Of a stretch of 64,000 bases of DNA, positions 8,538 through 17,177 are shown piece by piece; the stretch's first letter is position 1, and each line of letters begins with the position of its first letter. The position numbers and the translations under genes are program-made. The stretch comes from an uncultured Eubacteriales bacterium. GTDB lineage: Bacteria; Bacillota; Clostridia; Oscillospirales; Oscillospiraceae. A model generated the notes under the pieces. That model saw only the letters and a list, made by a program, of their open reading frames with translations, was not told the DNA's origin and ran no database searches. The stretch is taken from NCBI GenBank assembly GCA_900547745.1, contig URHT01000001.1:1-64000 (forward strand), written 5' to 3'.

Positions 8538-8603
8538 GTGCCACCGAAAGGGAACCCGAAAAACCTTGTAAATACAACAAAAACAAAGGAGATGTAAAGA
8601 TAT

Positions 8604-9719
8604 ATGAAACTAGGTATCGTAGGGCTGCCCAACGTGGGCAAGAGCACCCTGTTCAACGCCATCACCAACGCTGGGGCTGAGAGCGCCAACTATCCGTTCT
8701 GCACCATCGAGCCCAACGTGGGCGTGGTGGCTGTGCCGGACGCACGGCTGGACAAGCTGGCGGAGATGTACCAGCCGGACAAAAAAACTCCGGCGGTCAT
8801 CGAGTTTGTGGACATCGCCGGTCTGGTGAAGGGCGCCAGTCAGGGCGCGGGCCTTGGCAACAAGTTCCTGGAGAACATCCGCCGCACCGACGCCATCGTC
8901 CATGTGGTGCGCTGCTTCGACGACGAAAACATCATGCATGTGGTGGCCGATGCCAGCCAGAACGTGCCGGTAGACCCGCTGGGTGACATCGGCACCATCG
9001 ATCTGGAGCTGATCATGGCCGATCTGGAGATGGTGAATCGCCGGGTGGAGAAGGCGGCCAAGGCCGCCAAGGGCGACAAGAAGTTCCTTCGGGAGGCGGA
9101 GGTATTCAAGGCGCTGGCGGCCCATCTGGACGCCGGGAAGTCTGCCCGTACCTTCGAGTGCGACAAGGAAGACCGCGCTATCATCGAGACAGCGGATCTG
9201 CTGAGCCTGAAGCCCATCATCTACGCCGCCAACATGGATGAGGACGGCTTCGCCAACTGTGAGAGCAACGGCTACTTCCAGTCCGTCCGCGATCTGGCGG
9301 CCAAGGAGGGGGCGCAGGTGCTGCCTATCTGCGCCAAGCTGGAGCAGGACATTGCCGAGCTGGACGATCCCGAGGAGCGGGCCATGTTCCTGGCCGATCT
9401 GGGCATTGAGAAGTCCGGCCTTGACCGGCTGATCCAGTGCTCCTACGACCTGCTGGGGCTGATCTCCTTCCTGACCTACGGCAAGGACGAGTGCAGAGCG
9501 TGGACGATCCGGAAGGGCACCAAGGCGCCGCAGGCCGCCGGAAAAATCCACTCCGACATCGAGCGGGGCTTCATCCGGGCGGAGACCATCAACTTCGACG
9601 AGATGATGGCCTGCGGCGGCAGCGTGGCCGCAGCTAAGGAGAAGGGGCTGCTGCGCTCTGAGGGCAAGGAGTATGTGGTCAAAGACGGCGACATGATCTA
9701 TTTCCGCTTCAACGTGTAA
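8604..9719 (+). CDS. ychF: Ribosome-associated ATPase YchF
   Basis: The 371-residue protein starts [20 protein letters not shown], which is the OBG-family P-loop. It contains the [17 protein letters not shown] switch region and a C-terminal TGS domain (about residues 285-368). YchF proteins bind ATP in preference to GTP and associate with ribosomes. The length is as expected. AGGAG lies about ten bases before the ATG. It is a single-gene unit ended by a strong terminator. Confidence 0.96.
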   Translation: MKLGIVGLPNVGKSTLFNAITNAGAESANYPFCTIEPNVGVVAVPDARLDKLAEMYQPDKKTPAVIEFVDIAGLVKGASQGAGLGNKFLENIRRTDAIVHVVRCFDDENIMHVVADASQNVPVDPLGDIGTIDLELIMADLEMVNRRVEKAAKAAKGDKKFLREAEVFKALAAHLDAGKSARTFECDKEDRAIIETADLLSLKPIIYAANMDEDGFANCESNGYFQSVRDLAAKEGAQVLPICAKLEQDIAELDDPEERAMFLADLGIEKSGLDRLIQCSYDLLGLISFLTYGKDECRAWTIRKGTKAPQAAGKIHSDIERGFIRAETINFDEMMACGGSVAAAKEKGLLRSEGKEYVVKDGDMIYFRFNV

Positions 9720-9733
9720 AAAGAACAGCCGGA

Positions 9734-9767
9734 GGCGGCGCGGAGAAACTCTCCGCGCCGCCTTTTT
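9734..9767 (+). terminator. Terminator of ychF
   Basis: A perfect 12-bp GC-rich stem (9734-9745 with 9751-9762) is followed by five T residues. Confidence 0.9.
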
Positions 9768-9876
9768 GCGGCATGAAACCACGGTAGGAAGAAATACTGC
9801 AGCGGTGTAAAGCGCGACTTAGGCATTATATCTAAAAAACAGGGGAAATTTTCTATTCCGCAGCCGCAAAAAGTGC

Positions 9877-9905
9877 TTGTTAAAAAATTATCATCACGGT
9901 ATAAT
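9877..9905 (+). promoter_or_regulatory. Promoter of the APC permease gene
   Basis: TTGTTA, a 17-base spacer and a perfect TATAAT lie about 65 bases before the start codon. Confidence 0.75.
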
Positions 9906-9968
9906 AGGGGTGCAATTGTGAAATCCGTCACAATCAAATCGAGGAGAGAAATCAGAAAGGAAACAAGT

Positions 9969-11303
9969 ATGGAAAAACGGTATACCCTGCCTGTGGCCAT
10001 CGCTCTGGTGGTAGGCACAGTCATCGGCTCCGGCGTGTTCTTCAAGGCGGAGGCCGTCCTGACCAAGACCGGCGGCAATCTGTCGGTCGGTATCCTGGCG
10101 TTCATTATCATGGGCGTCGTCATGATCATCAGCGCCTGCACCTTTGGCGTCGTGGCACAAAGCCACGAGGGCGTGGAGGGCCTGGTGGGCTACGCTGCCG
10201 CCTCCTGCGGTAAGACCTACAGCTACTATGTGGGCTGGTTCATGGCCGTCATCTACTACCCCTCTCTGGTGTCCGTGCTGAGTTGGCTGCCCGCCCGCTA
10301 CTTCGGCGTGCTGATGGGCTGGGACGACGCCGTGGTAGGCGGCCGCACCATGATGCTGGCCGGCGTGTTCATGGTCGTTACCTACACGATGAACGCGCTG
10401 GCGCCCAAGCTGGCCGGTAAGTTCGCCATCTGCACCACCGTTATCAAGCTGATCCCCCTGCTGCTCATGGCTGTGGTGGGCACCATCGTGGGCCTGAGCA
10501 ACGGCATGACCGAGTTCAACTTCTCCAACGTCGTCACTGAGATGCCCTTCACCGAGGGCCTGTTCGGCGCCATCGTGTCCCTGGCCTTCGCCTTTGAGGG
10601 CTGGATCTGCGCCACGTCCATCGGCACCGAGCTGAAGGACTCCAAGAAGAACATGCCCCGCGCACTGCTGATCGGCACCGTCATCGTGGCGATCGTGTAC
10701 GTCATCTACTACATCGGCCTTGCCGGTGCGGTGGAGTCCGAGGTCATGATGGCCGGCGGCGAGGCCGGCGCCAAGATCGCGTTCCAGAACATCTTCGGCC
10801 AGGTGGGCGGCGCGGCTATCTTCGTGTTCGTCGTCATCTCCTGCTGGGGCACCTGCAACGGCCTGACCATGGCCGTGACCCGCGGTATGTTCGATCTGGC
10901 CACCGAGAGCAACAGCCCCAAGCTGGCCATGTTCAAGAATGTCGACCCCAACACCAACATGGCCAACAACTCCGCCGTGTTCGGCCTGCTGGTCAGCTCC
11001 CTGTGGCTGCTGTACTTCTACGGCGGCACGATCATGGAAGGCTTCGGGCCCTTCAAGTTCGACTCCTCCGAGCTGCCCATCATCACCCTGTACGCCATCT
11101 ATATCCCCATCTACATCGCGCTGCTGAAGCGCAAGGATCTGGGCGGCTTCCAGGGCAGAGTCATGCCCGTTCTGGCCATTCTGTGCTCCGTGTTCATGGT
11201 CTTTGCGGCCATCTACTCCCACAAGTGGAACGTGCTGTATTATCTGATCGTGTTCTTCGTCATCGAGGTCATCGGCGCGTGCTTCCGGGGCAAGAGGGCG
11301 TAA
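9969..11303 (+). CDS. APC-family amino acid permease
   Basis: The 444-residue protein has about 12 hydrophobic segments. The first contains ALVVGTVIGSGVFFKAEAVL, the substrate-backbone binding loop (GSGVF) of the APC superfamily. An internal AFAFEGWICATSIGTELKD segment is also typical. It would import or exchange an amino acid; substrate cannot be read from sequence. The start at 9969 is preceded by AAAGGA. It is monocistronic, between its own promoter and a terminator. Confidence 0.88.
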   Translation: MEKRYTLPVAIALVVGTVIGSGVFFKAEAVLTKTGGNLSVGILAFIIMGVVMIISACTFGVVAQSHEGVEGLVGYAAASCGKTYSYYVGWFMAVIYYPSLVSVLSWLPARYFGVLMGWDDAVVGGRTMMLAGVFMVVTYTMNALAPKLAGKFAICTTVIKLIPLLLMAVVGTIVGLSNGMTEFNFSNVVTEMPFTEGLFGAIVSLAFAFEGWICATSIGTELKDSKKNMPRALLIGTVIVAIVYVIYYIGLAGAVESEVMMAGGEAGAKIAFQNIFGQVGGAAIFVFVVISCWGTCNGLTMAVTRGMFDLATESNSPKLAMFKNVDPNTNMANNSAVFGLLVSSLWLLYFYGGTIMEGFGPFKFDSSELPIITLYAIYIPIYIALLKRKDLGGFQGRVMPVLAILCSVFMVFAAIYSHKWNVLYYLIVFFVIEVIGACFRGKRA

Positions 11304-11323
11304 CGTCTCTGCCGACAAGTAAA

Positions 11324-11352
11324 AACACCGGCCCTTGCGGGCCGGTGTTTTT
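11324..11352 (+). terminator. Terminator of the APC permease gene
   Basis: CACCGGCCC pairs with GGGCCGGTG across TTGC, with A residues before and six T residues after. Confidence 0.9.
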
Positions 11353-11491
11353 TGCGCGGCGGCGCGGGGAAGCGCCGGTTTTCGACAGGCTTCGCGCCGT
11401 ATCTGTGGTATCATGGCTGCAAAGCGGCTGTGATACGAGGAACGCCGTTTTGCCCGGCACGGCCGGGCCGCTGACGACAGGGGGGACGGTC

Positions 11492-12031
11492 ATGGAACAG
11501 GGGGACGCCGCGCCGGTGCGGGCTGCACAGGGGGGAGATGCGGCCCGTACCCGGCGTCTGGCGCTGGCGCTGCTGCTGCGCCTTGCGGCAGCGGCGGCGG
11601 CGCTGACGGTGCTGCTGGGAGTGGTGCTGCTGGTGACGCAGGCCCGGGGACAGGACATGTTCCCCGCCGTAAAGGACGGCGATCTGCTCATCGCCTACCG
11701 GCTGCAGCGCCGGTGGAGACAGGACGATATCGTGCTGTACCGGCAGGGGGATACGCTGTGCGTGGGCCGGGTGGCGGCGGCAGGCGGCGACGTGGTGCTG
11801 CTGGACGACAGCGGCGAGCTGCGGGTCAACGGCACGCTGCACACCGGCGAGATCCCCTATGCCACCTATCCGGCGGAGGGGCTGACGTACCCCTACACCG
11901 TGCCGGAGGGCTACCTGTTCCTGCTGTGCGACCACCGCACGCAGGGACGGGACAGCCGCCATTTCGGCGCGGTGCCGGAGGACAGCGTGGCCGGGAAGGT
12001 CATCACGCTGCTGCGGCGCCGGGGACTGTAA
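11492..12031 (+). CDS. SipA-like signal peptidase homologue lacking the catalytic dyad
   Basis: The 179-residue protein has an N-terminal membrane segment (about residues 25-49) and an S26 signal-peptidase fold: GQDMFPAVKDGD, DDIVLYRQGD, VGRVAAAGGD and a CDHRTQGRDSRHFG box E. In active enzymes the first motif is SMxPT and the third is KRVxxxPGD. Here the serine is Asp55 and the lysine is Gly92, so peptidase activity is unlikely. From memory, Streptococcus pyogenes SipA, which assists pilus polymerisation with a class B sortase, has the same Asp and Gly replacements. The class B sortase gene begins 14 bases downstream, so a sortase-assistant role is likely. No pilin gene is visible nearby. Confidence 0.8.
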   Translation: MEQGDAAPVRAAQGGDAARTRRLALALLLRLAAAAAALTVLLGVVLLVTQARGQDMFPAVKDGDLLIAYRLQRRWRQDDIVLYRQGDTLCVGRVAAAGGDVVLLDDSGELRVNGTLHTGEIPYATYPAEGLTYPYTVPEGYLFLLCDHRTQGRDSRHFGAVPEDSVAGKVITLLRRRGL

Positions 12032-12045
12032 GGGGGACGATCGCG

Positions 12046-12762
12046 GTGTATAGGGTGCTGAAATTCTTCGATGATCTCAGCGGCGCCATCGTGGCGGTGC
12101 TGCTGATGCTGCTGGCGGTGTACGCGGGCTACGCCCTGTGGGACAACCAGCAGGTGTACGCCGCGGCGGCGGAGGTGCGCACCTCGCTGCTGGAGATGAA
12201 GCCGGCGGAGGACGGCCCGTCCTTCGCGGCGCTGCAGGCGGTGAACCCGGACGTGTGCGCGTGGGTGACGCTGGACGGCACCGGCGTGGACTATCCGGTG
12301 GTGCAGGGGGAGGACAACCTGACGTATGTAAACACCGATGTGTACGGCAATTTTTCGCTGTCCGGCTCCATCTTTCTGGACAGCCGCTGCGCGCCGGACT
12401 TCACGGAGGGATACGGCCTGCTGTACGGCCACCACATGGTCAACGGGCAGATGTTCGGCGATCTGGAGAAGTATCAGGACGCGGCGTTTCTGGAGACGCA
12501 TACCGGCGGCACGCTGCTGCTGCCGGACAGGACGTGCCGGCTGGAGGTGCTGGGCTGTCTGCTGATCCCCGCCTCGGAGGAGCGTATTTTTCAGCCGGGG
12601 TCACAGGATACGGCGGCGCTGCTGGACTGGGCGGCGGGCACGGCGCTGTGCTGGCGGGCCGGTGCGCCGGTACCGGGGCAGGTGCTGGCGCTGTCCACCT
12701 GCTCGTCGGCGTACACGGATGCCCGCACGGTGGTGCTGGCGGCTATATGGCAAGAGGGATGA
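12046..12762 (+). CDS. Class B sortase
   Basis: The 238-residue protein has one N-terminal membrane anchor (about residues 12-32). Its sortase core carries the catalytic His of LLYGHHM (about residue 129), Cys219 in LALSTCSSAYTDARTVV and Arg227. The spacing and TLDGTGVDYPVVQG opening fit class B (SrtB). It would link surface proteins to the wall or polymerise pilins. The GTG start has GGGGGA about eight bases upstream. It is coupled to the SipA-like gene; its substrate is not in the window. A 13-bp hairpin overlaps the 3' end. Confidence 0.88.
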   Translation: MYRVLKFFDDLSGAIVAVLLMLLAVYAGYALWDNQQVYAAAAEVRTSLLEMKPAEDGPSFAALQAVNPDVCAWVTLDGTGVDYPVVQGEDNLTYVNTDVYGNFSLSGSIFLDSRCAPDFTEGYGLLYGHHMVNGQMFGDLEKYQDAAFLETHTGGTLLLPDRTCRLEVLGCLLIPASEERIFQPGSQDTAALLDWAAGTALCWRAGAPVPGQVLALSTCSSAYTDARTVVLAAIWQEG

Positions 12763-12780
12763 GGCGACTCATCCCTCTTG
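12751..12780 (+). terminator. Hairpin at the end of the sortase gene
   Basis: A perfect 13-bp stem with a GCGA loop overlaps the last codons. There is no clear T-run, so termination is likely but not certain. The remaining 12781-12993 region holds no gene I can support. Confidence 0.6.
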
Positions 12781-12993
12781 TCATAGACGGCGTTTCGTGC
12801 TAATATAAGCGCGCACCAATATTTATTACCCGAAGGCTCCCCCTTTACGACAGGGAAAAACAAGGGGATGCGCTCTCCGGCAAGACGACGGGGAGGGGAA
12901 CGTATGACGGAAAAACGGGTGGAGCTGCGGCGGGCATTGCGTTGATCCTGTCCGGTCTGCTGCGGCCCCGCCTGATGAAAGGAAAGAAGTCAC

Positions 12994-13635
12994 ATGAGAT
13001 ACAAGGCGATCCTGTTTGATATGGACGGTACGCTGCTGGACACGCTGGCGGACATGGTAAGCGCCGTGAACCACATCCTGTCCGTCCACGGCTGGCCGCG
13101 GCGCACCACAGAGGAGGTGCGGGCCTTCGTGGGCAACGGCGCCCGGCGGCTCATGGAGCGCGCCGTACCGCCGGACGTCACCGGCGGCGCCTTCGAGGCG
13201 GTGCTGGCGGAGTACCGGGAGTGGTATCAGGCCCACAACTGCGTGGATACCGCACCCTATCCCGGTATCCCGGCGCTGCTGGACGCGCTGGCTGCCGCGG
13301 GGGTAAAAACGGCGGTGGTGTCCAACAAGCCGGACGCCACCACCAAAGCGCTGGCCGCCCGGTTCTTCCCGGGACTGCCCGCCTTCGGACAGCGGGACGA
13401 TGTACCGCCCAAGCCCGCGCCCGATCTGGTGTTCCGCGCACTGGAGACGCTGGGGGAGGACGCCGCCGACGCCGTCTATGTGGGCGACAGCGAGGTGGAT
13501 GTGGCCACGGCCCGGAACGCGGGACTGCCGCTGGCGGCGGTAAGCTGGGGCTTCCGGGGCCGTCAGGCGCTGGCAGAGAGCGGCGCGGCGGACATCGTGG
13601 ACACGGCGGAGCAGCTGCTGGCAAAACTGCTGTAA
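12994..13635 (+). CDS. HAD-family phosphatase, phosphoglycolate phosphatase-like
   Basis: The 213-residue protein has HAD motif I (LFDMDGTLLDT), a helical cap, motif II (VVSNKP), motif III around the conserved Lys of PPKPAPDLV and motif IV (YVGDSEVDVATARNAG). This matches Gph-type phosphatases, which hydrolyse 2-phosphoglycolate or similar small phosphates. GAAAGGAAAG precedes the ATG. It lies alone upstream of the thrS T-box. Exact substrate is not determinable. Confidence 0.88.
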   Translation: MRYKAILFDMDGTLLDTLADMVSAVNHILSVHGWPRRTTEEVRAFVGNGARRLMERAVPPDVTGGAFEAVLAEYREWYQAHNCVDTAPYPGIPALLDALAAAGVKTAVVSNKPDATTKALAARFFPGLPAFGQRDDVPPKPAPDLVFRALETLGEDAADAVYVGDSEVDVATARNAGLPLAAVSWGFRGRQALAESGAADIVDTAEQLLAKLL

Positions 13636-13689
13636 ACCGACGGCGGGAGGATTGACAAACGCCGCAAACAGGTTTATACTGTCTCCTAT

Positions 13690-13931
13690 CGAAAAAGCGA
13701 TGACGGAGAAGAAGCCGCTGCCAACGGCAGCAGAGAGGGACGCCGCGGCTGAAAGCGTCCCGCCTGACAGCGCGGTCTGTACCACTCCCGAGCGGCCTGC
13801 GAGGAGCAGGACGGGTATCTCCCGTTACAGAGATCGAAAGCGACGGCGTATGCCGTAAGCAGGGTGGAACCGTGGAGTAAAGTCACTTTACCTCACCCCT
13901 GACACACATCAGGGGTGGGGTTATTTTTATG
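13690..13931 (+). promoter_or_regulatory. T-box riboswitch (threonine) upstream of thrS
   Basis: The leader opens with AAAAGCGATGACGGAG, the usual T-box start, and carries the T-box sequence AGGGTGGAACC at 13861-13871. A 12-bp terminator stem (13891-13902 with 13909-13920) is followed by TTATTTTT. A candidate specifier ACC (threonine) lies at 13781-13783. Uncharged tRNA-Thr should stabilise the antiterminator and raise thrS expression. Confidence 0.92.
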
Positions 13932-13961
13932 CCCGCCCCCAACAACAAGGAGGACACGATC

Positions 13962-15716
13962 ATGAGCGAAGAAAACTACACCTTTGAAAACGAGCAGTAC
14001 CGCAAGACCTACTGGCATACCTGCTCCCACATTCTGGCGCAGGCCGTGAAGCGCCTGTGGCCGGAAGTGAAGCTGGCTATCGGCCCCAGCATCGACAACG
14101 GCTTTTACTACGATCTGGACGCACCCTTTGCCTTTACGCCGGAGCATCTGACGGAGATCGAGGCGGAGATGCGCAAAATCTGCAAGGAGAAGCTGAAGCT
14201 GGAGCGCTTCGAGCTGCCCCGCGAGGAAGCCCTGAAGTTCATGGAGGAGAAGGAGGAGCCCTACAAGGTGGAGCTCATCAACGACCTGCCCGCCGATGCC
14301 CATATCTCCTTCTACAAGCAGGGCGAGTTCGTTGACCTGTGCGCCGGCCCTCATGTGGACTCCACCGGCCGCATCAAGGGCAACGGCATCAAGCTGACCG
14401 CCTGCAACGCCGCCTATTGGCGCGGCGACTCCAATCGCCAGACCCTGCAGCGCATCTACGGCGTGGCCTTCCCCAAGAAGGAGGAGCTGGACGCCTATCT
14501 TGAGCGCCTGGAGGAGGCCAAGCGCCGCGACCACCGCAAGCTCGGCAAGGAGCTGGGCCTGTTCATGATGGCCGACGAGGGTCCGGGCTTCCCGTTCTTC
14601 CTGCCCAAGGGCATGGTGCTGAAAAACACCCTGCTGGACTACTGGCGCCAGTGCCACAAGCGCTACGGCTATGTGGAGATCTCCACGCCCATCATCCTGA
14701 ATCAGGAGCTGTGGCACCGCAGCGGCCACTGGGATCACTACAAGGACAACATGTATACCACCGTCATCGACGGCGAGGACTACGCCATCAAGCCCATGAA
14801 CTGCCCCGGCGGCATGCTGGTCTACAAGAGCGAGCCGCACTCCTACCGCGACCTGCCCCTGCGCATGGCGGAGCTGGGCCTTGTCCACCGCCACGAGATG
14901 TCCGGCGCGCTGCACGGCCTGTTCCGCGTCCGCTGCTTTACGCAGGACGATGCGCACATCTTCATGACCCCTGCCCAGATGAAGGACGAGATCAAGAACG
15001 TTGTGAAGCTGTTCGACGAGATCTATTCCACGTTCGGCCTGTCGTATCAGATCGAGCTGTCCACTATGCCCGACGACCACATGGGCGACGAGAAGGACTG
15101 GAGGTTCGCCGAGGATACGCTGCAGGCGGCCATCACCGAGATGGGCAAGGACTTCGTCATCAACGCCGGTGACGGCGCGTTCTACGGCCCGAAGCTGGAC
15201 TTCCATCTGGCTGATTCGCTGGGCCGCACCTGGCAGTGCGGCACCATCCAGCTGGACTTCCAGATGCCCGAACGCTTTGAGCTGGAGTACATCGGCGAGG
15301 ACGGCGAGAGGCACCGCCCCGTTATGATCCACCGTGCGCTGCTGGGCTCCATCGAGCGCTTCATTGGCGTTATCACCGAGCACTTTGCCGGTGCGTTCCC
15401 CGCGTGGCTGTCTCCGGTGCAGGTCAAGATCCTGCCCGTGACCGACCGCGCCGCCGAGTACGCCAAGTCCGCCGCCGCCCAGCTGGACAGCGGGGGCTTC
15501 CGCGTGGAGGTGGACAGCCGCAACGAGAAGGTGGGCAAGAAGATCCGCGAGGCCACGCTGGAGAAGATCCCCTACATGCTGGTGGTGGGCGACCGCGACA
15601 TGGAGGCGGGCACCGTCTCCGTCCGCACCCGTGCCGGTGAGGATCTGGGCGCCATGTCTCTGACGGACTTTGGCGCCATGCTGCGCGGCGTGGTGGACAG
15701 CAAGGCCCGCCAGTAA
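13962..15716 (+). CDS. thrS: Threonyl-tRNA synthetase
   Basis: The 584-residue class II enzyme charges tRNA-Thr. The N-terminal half holds the editing/N2 domain (HTCSHILAQAVKRLWP, with the later YWRGDSNRQTLQRIYG). The catalytic core follows with the zinc-ligand Cys of MNCPGGM and motif 2 RHEMSGALHGLFRVRCFTQ. An anticodon-binding domain ends the protein. It is shorter than the roughly 640-residue norm because the N-terminal TGS domain is absent, as in many Clostridia. AGGAGG lies before the ATG. Expression is controlled by the T-box. Confidence 0.97.
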   Translation: MSEENYTFENEQYRKTYWHTCSHILAQAVKRLWPEVKLAIGPSIDNGFYYDLDAPFAFTPEHLTEIEAEMRKICKEKLKLERFELPREEALKFMEEKEEPYKVELINDLPADAHISFYKQGEFVDLCAGPHVDSTGRIKGNGIKLTACNAAYWRGDSNRQTLQRIYGVAFPKKEELDAYLERLEEAKRRDHRKLGKELGLFMMADEGPGFPFFLPKGMVLKNTLLDYWRQCHKRYGYVEISTPIILNQELWHRSGHWDHYKDNMYTTVIDGEDYAIKPMNCPGGMLVYKSEPHSYRDLPLRMAELGLVHRHEMSGALHGLFRVRCFTQDDAHIFMTPAQMKDEIKNVVKLFDEIYSTFGLSYQIELSTMPDDHMGDEKDWRFAEDTLQAAITEMGKDFVINAGDGAFYGPKLDFHLADSLGRTWQCGTIQLDFQMPERFELEYIGEDGERHRPVMIHRALLGSIERFIGVITEHFAGAFPAWLSPVQVKILPVTDRAAEYAKSAAAQLDSGGFRVEVDSRNEKVGKKIREATLEKIPYMLVVGDRDMEAGTVSVRTRAGEDLGAMSLTDFGAMLRGVVDSKARQ

Positions 15717-15737
15717 CCGTTTGACAATCTGACAGAA

Positions 15738-15771
15738 AGAGAAGCATCCCCGCCGGGATGCTTCTCTTTTC
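15738..15771 (+). terminator. Terminator of thrS
   Basis: A 13-bp perfect stem (15738-15750 with 15755-15767) is followed by T residues. Confidence 0.9.
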
Positions 15772-15788
15772 ACGTTTTGACCGGCAGA

Positions 15789-15840
15789 TTTGCAGGAAAT
15801 ATAAAAAGCTCCTGCAATTTTGCAGGATTACCCTGCAAAA
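15789..15840. promoter_or_regulatory. Paired TGCAGG palindromes, candidate operators
   Basis: TTTTGCAGG and its complement CCTGCAAAA face each other across five bases (15818-15840). Just before, TTGCAGGA and TCCTGCAA form a second inverted repeat across about 12 bases. They lie between the thrS terminator and the TRAP promoter. A dimeric repressor or activator could bind here. The rest of 15841-16079 is AT-rich and holds no gene. Confidence 0.5.
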
Positions 15841-15995
15841 CAACGATTTACCATATTATAAGGCGGTGGTGGCGGTATTATAAAATATGCGGCAAATTAT
15901 AAAAACTGCACAGAAAATGCGGTGCAAATCAGCGCAGAACAGCGGAGGGGGTGTAAAAATGTTTTGCATAAAATGAATTTTTACACATTTTGATA

Positions 15996-16024
15996 TTGCA
16001 AAATGAGAACGGGAGCGTTATAAT
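15996..16024 (+). promoter_or_regulatory. Promoter of the TAXI-TRAP operon
   Basis: TTGCAA (15996-16001), a 17-base spacer and TATAAT (16019-16024) lie about 55 bases before the start codon. Confidence 0.8.
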
Positions 16025-16079
16025 GGCACGGTAAGAATAAAGCCCCTCAAGCGGAGGGGCCGATAAGGAGAGGACTACT

Positions 16080-17084
16080 ATGAAAAAACTGATGAGCATG
16101 ATCCTTGCCCTGGTCATGGCACTGAGCCTCGTGGCCTGCGGCGACAAGGGCGGCAGCGGCGACACCGCTAAGGCTGAGCATACCGACACCACCACTGTGG
16201 CGGTGGGCGCGGTGATCCTGGCCCGTGACGATGTGGCCGAGGACGACGTGTACAACTTCGTGGCCGACATCTTCGACAACGCCGAGTCTCTGGTGACCAG
16301 CCACGCCAAGTACGGCGAGCTGAGCCTGGAGTATGGCGCGTCCATCACCTCCGTGCCCTATCACCCCGGCGCTGCCAAGTACTTCGCCGAGAAGGGCTAT
16401 GAGGTCGCCGCCGTCAAGGACGGCGCCGGCACCGGCGCTTCCCGCACCCTGCGCTTCGTCACCGGCGGCGAGTCCGGCACCTACTACGCCTTCGGCTCCG
16501 TCATCGCCCAGCACGCCTCCAACAATGCGGGTGTCAAGGTGGTGGGCCTGTCCGGCAACGGCTCTCAGGCCAACGTGCAGGAGCTGGTGGACGGCACCGC
16601 CGACTTCGCGTTCTGCCAGTCCGACGTGATGGCCTACGCCTACAACGGCACCAACCTGTTCAACACCAAGGTGGAGGGCTTCTCCACGGTGGCCGCCCTG
16701 TACATGGAGCAGGTGCAGATCGTCACCACCAACCCTGACATCAAGACCGTGGCTGATCTGGCCGGCAAGTCCGTGTCCATCGGCGCTCCCGGCTCCGGCG
16801 TGTACTTCAACGCCATCGATGTGCTGAGCGCCTACGGCCTGACTGAGAACGACATCAAGCCCACCTACCAGTCCTTCGGCGACAGCGCCGACGCCCTGAA
16901 GAACGGTCAGATCGACGCCGCCTTCATCGTGGCCGGTGCGCCTACCACCGCCGTCACCGATCTGGCCACCACCAAGGACACCTATCTGGTGAGCCTGGAC
17001 GATGAGCATGTCGCCAAGCTGCTGGAGACTTCCGACTATTACACCAAGACCGTCATCGCCAAGGATGTGTACTTCGGCGACTGA
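16080..17084 (+). CDS. TAXI-family TRAP solute-binding lipoprotein, circularly permuted
   Basis: The 334-residue protein has a lipoprotein signal (VMALSLVACG, Cys20). Canonical TAXI proteins run from LRFVTGGESGTYYAFG directly after the linker and finish with a segment like VAVGAVILARDDVAEDDVYN to SVPYHPGAAKYFAEKGY. Here that final segment stands first, at about residues 35-109. The canonical start follows at about residue 122, and the protein stops at DVYFGD. Joining the C-terminal FGD to the N-terminal TDTTTVAVGA recreates the usual order, so the gene appears circularly permuted. It should bind a carboxylate or amino acid for the permease downstream. Confidence 0.88.
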   Translation: MKKLMSMILALVMALSLVACGDKGGSGDTAKAEHTDTTTVAVGAVILARDDVAEDDVYNFVADIFDNAESLVTSHAKYGELSLEYGASITSVPYHPGAAKYFAEKGYEVAAVKDGAGTGASRTLRFVTGGESGTYYAFGSVIAQHASNNAGVKVVGLSGNGSQANVQELVDGTADFAFCQSDVMAYAYNGTNLFNTKVEGFSTVAALYMEQVQIVTTNPDIKTVADLAGKSVSIGAPGSGVYFNAIDVLSAYGLTENDIKPTYQSFGDSADALKNGQIDAAFIVAGAPTTAVTDLATTKDTYLVSLDDEHVAKLLETSDYYTKTVIAKDVYFGD

Positions 17085-17109
17085 TCCTTAACGCGGATTT
17101 AGCACTTTT

Positions 17110-17145
17110 CGAGGCTGCGGCGGGGGTTCCCGCCGTAGCCCTCGC
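17110..17145 (+). terminator. Intercistronic hairpin between TRAP genes
   Basis: A GC-rich stem of about 15 bp with a GGTT loop separates the binding-protein and permease genes. It has no strong T-run and probably stabilises the upstream message or partly attenuates the permease. Confidence 0.55.
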
Positions 17146-17177
17146 ATTATTCTGAACGAATTTGGAGAGAAACGACT

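Noticed and set aside
12904..12945. 13-codon frame MTEKRVELRRALR before the HAD gene
   Set aside because: It has a GGGGA site but is too short to support as a gene without conservation data.
13893..15773. 626-codon open frame antisense to thrS
   Set aside because: It mirrors the codon bias of thrS (GC-rich third positions), its product is low-complexity rich in Val, His, Gln and Leu, and it lacks a ribosome site.
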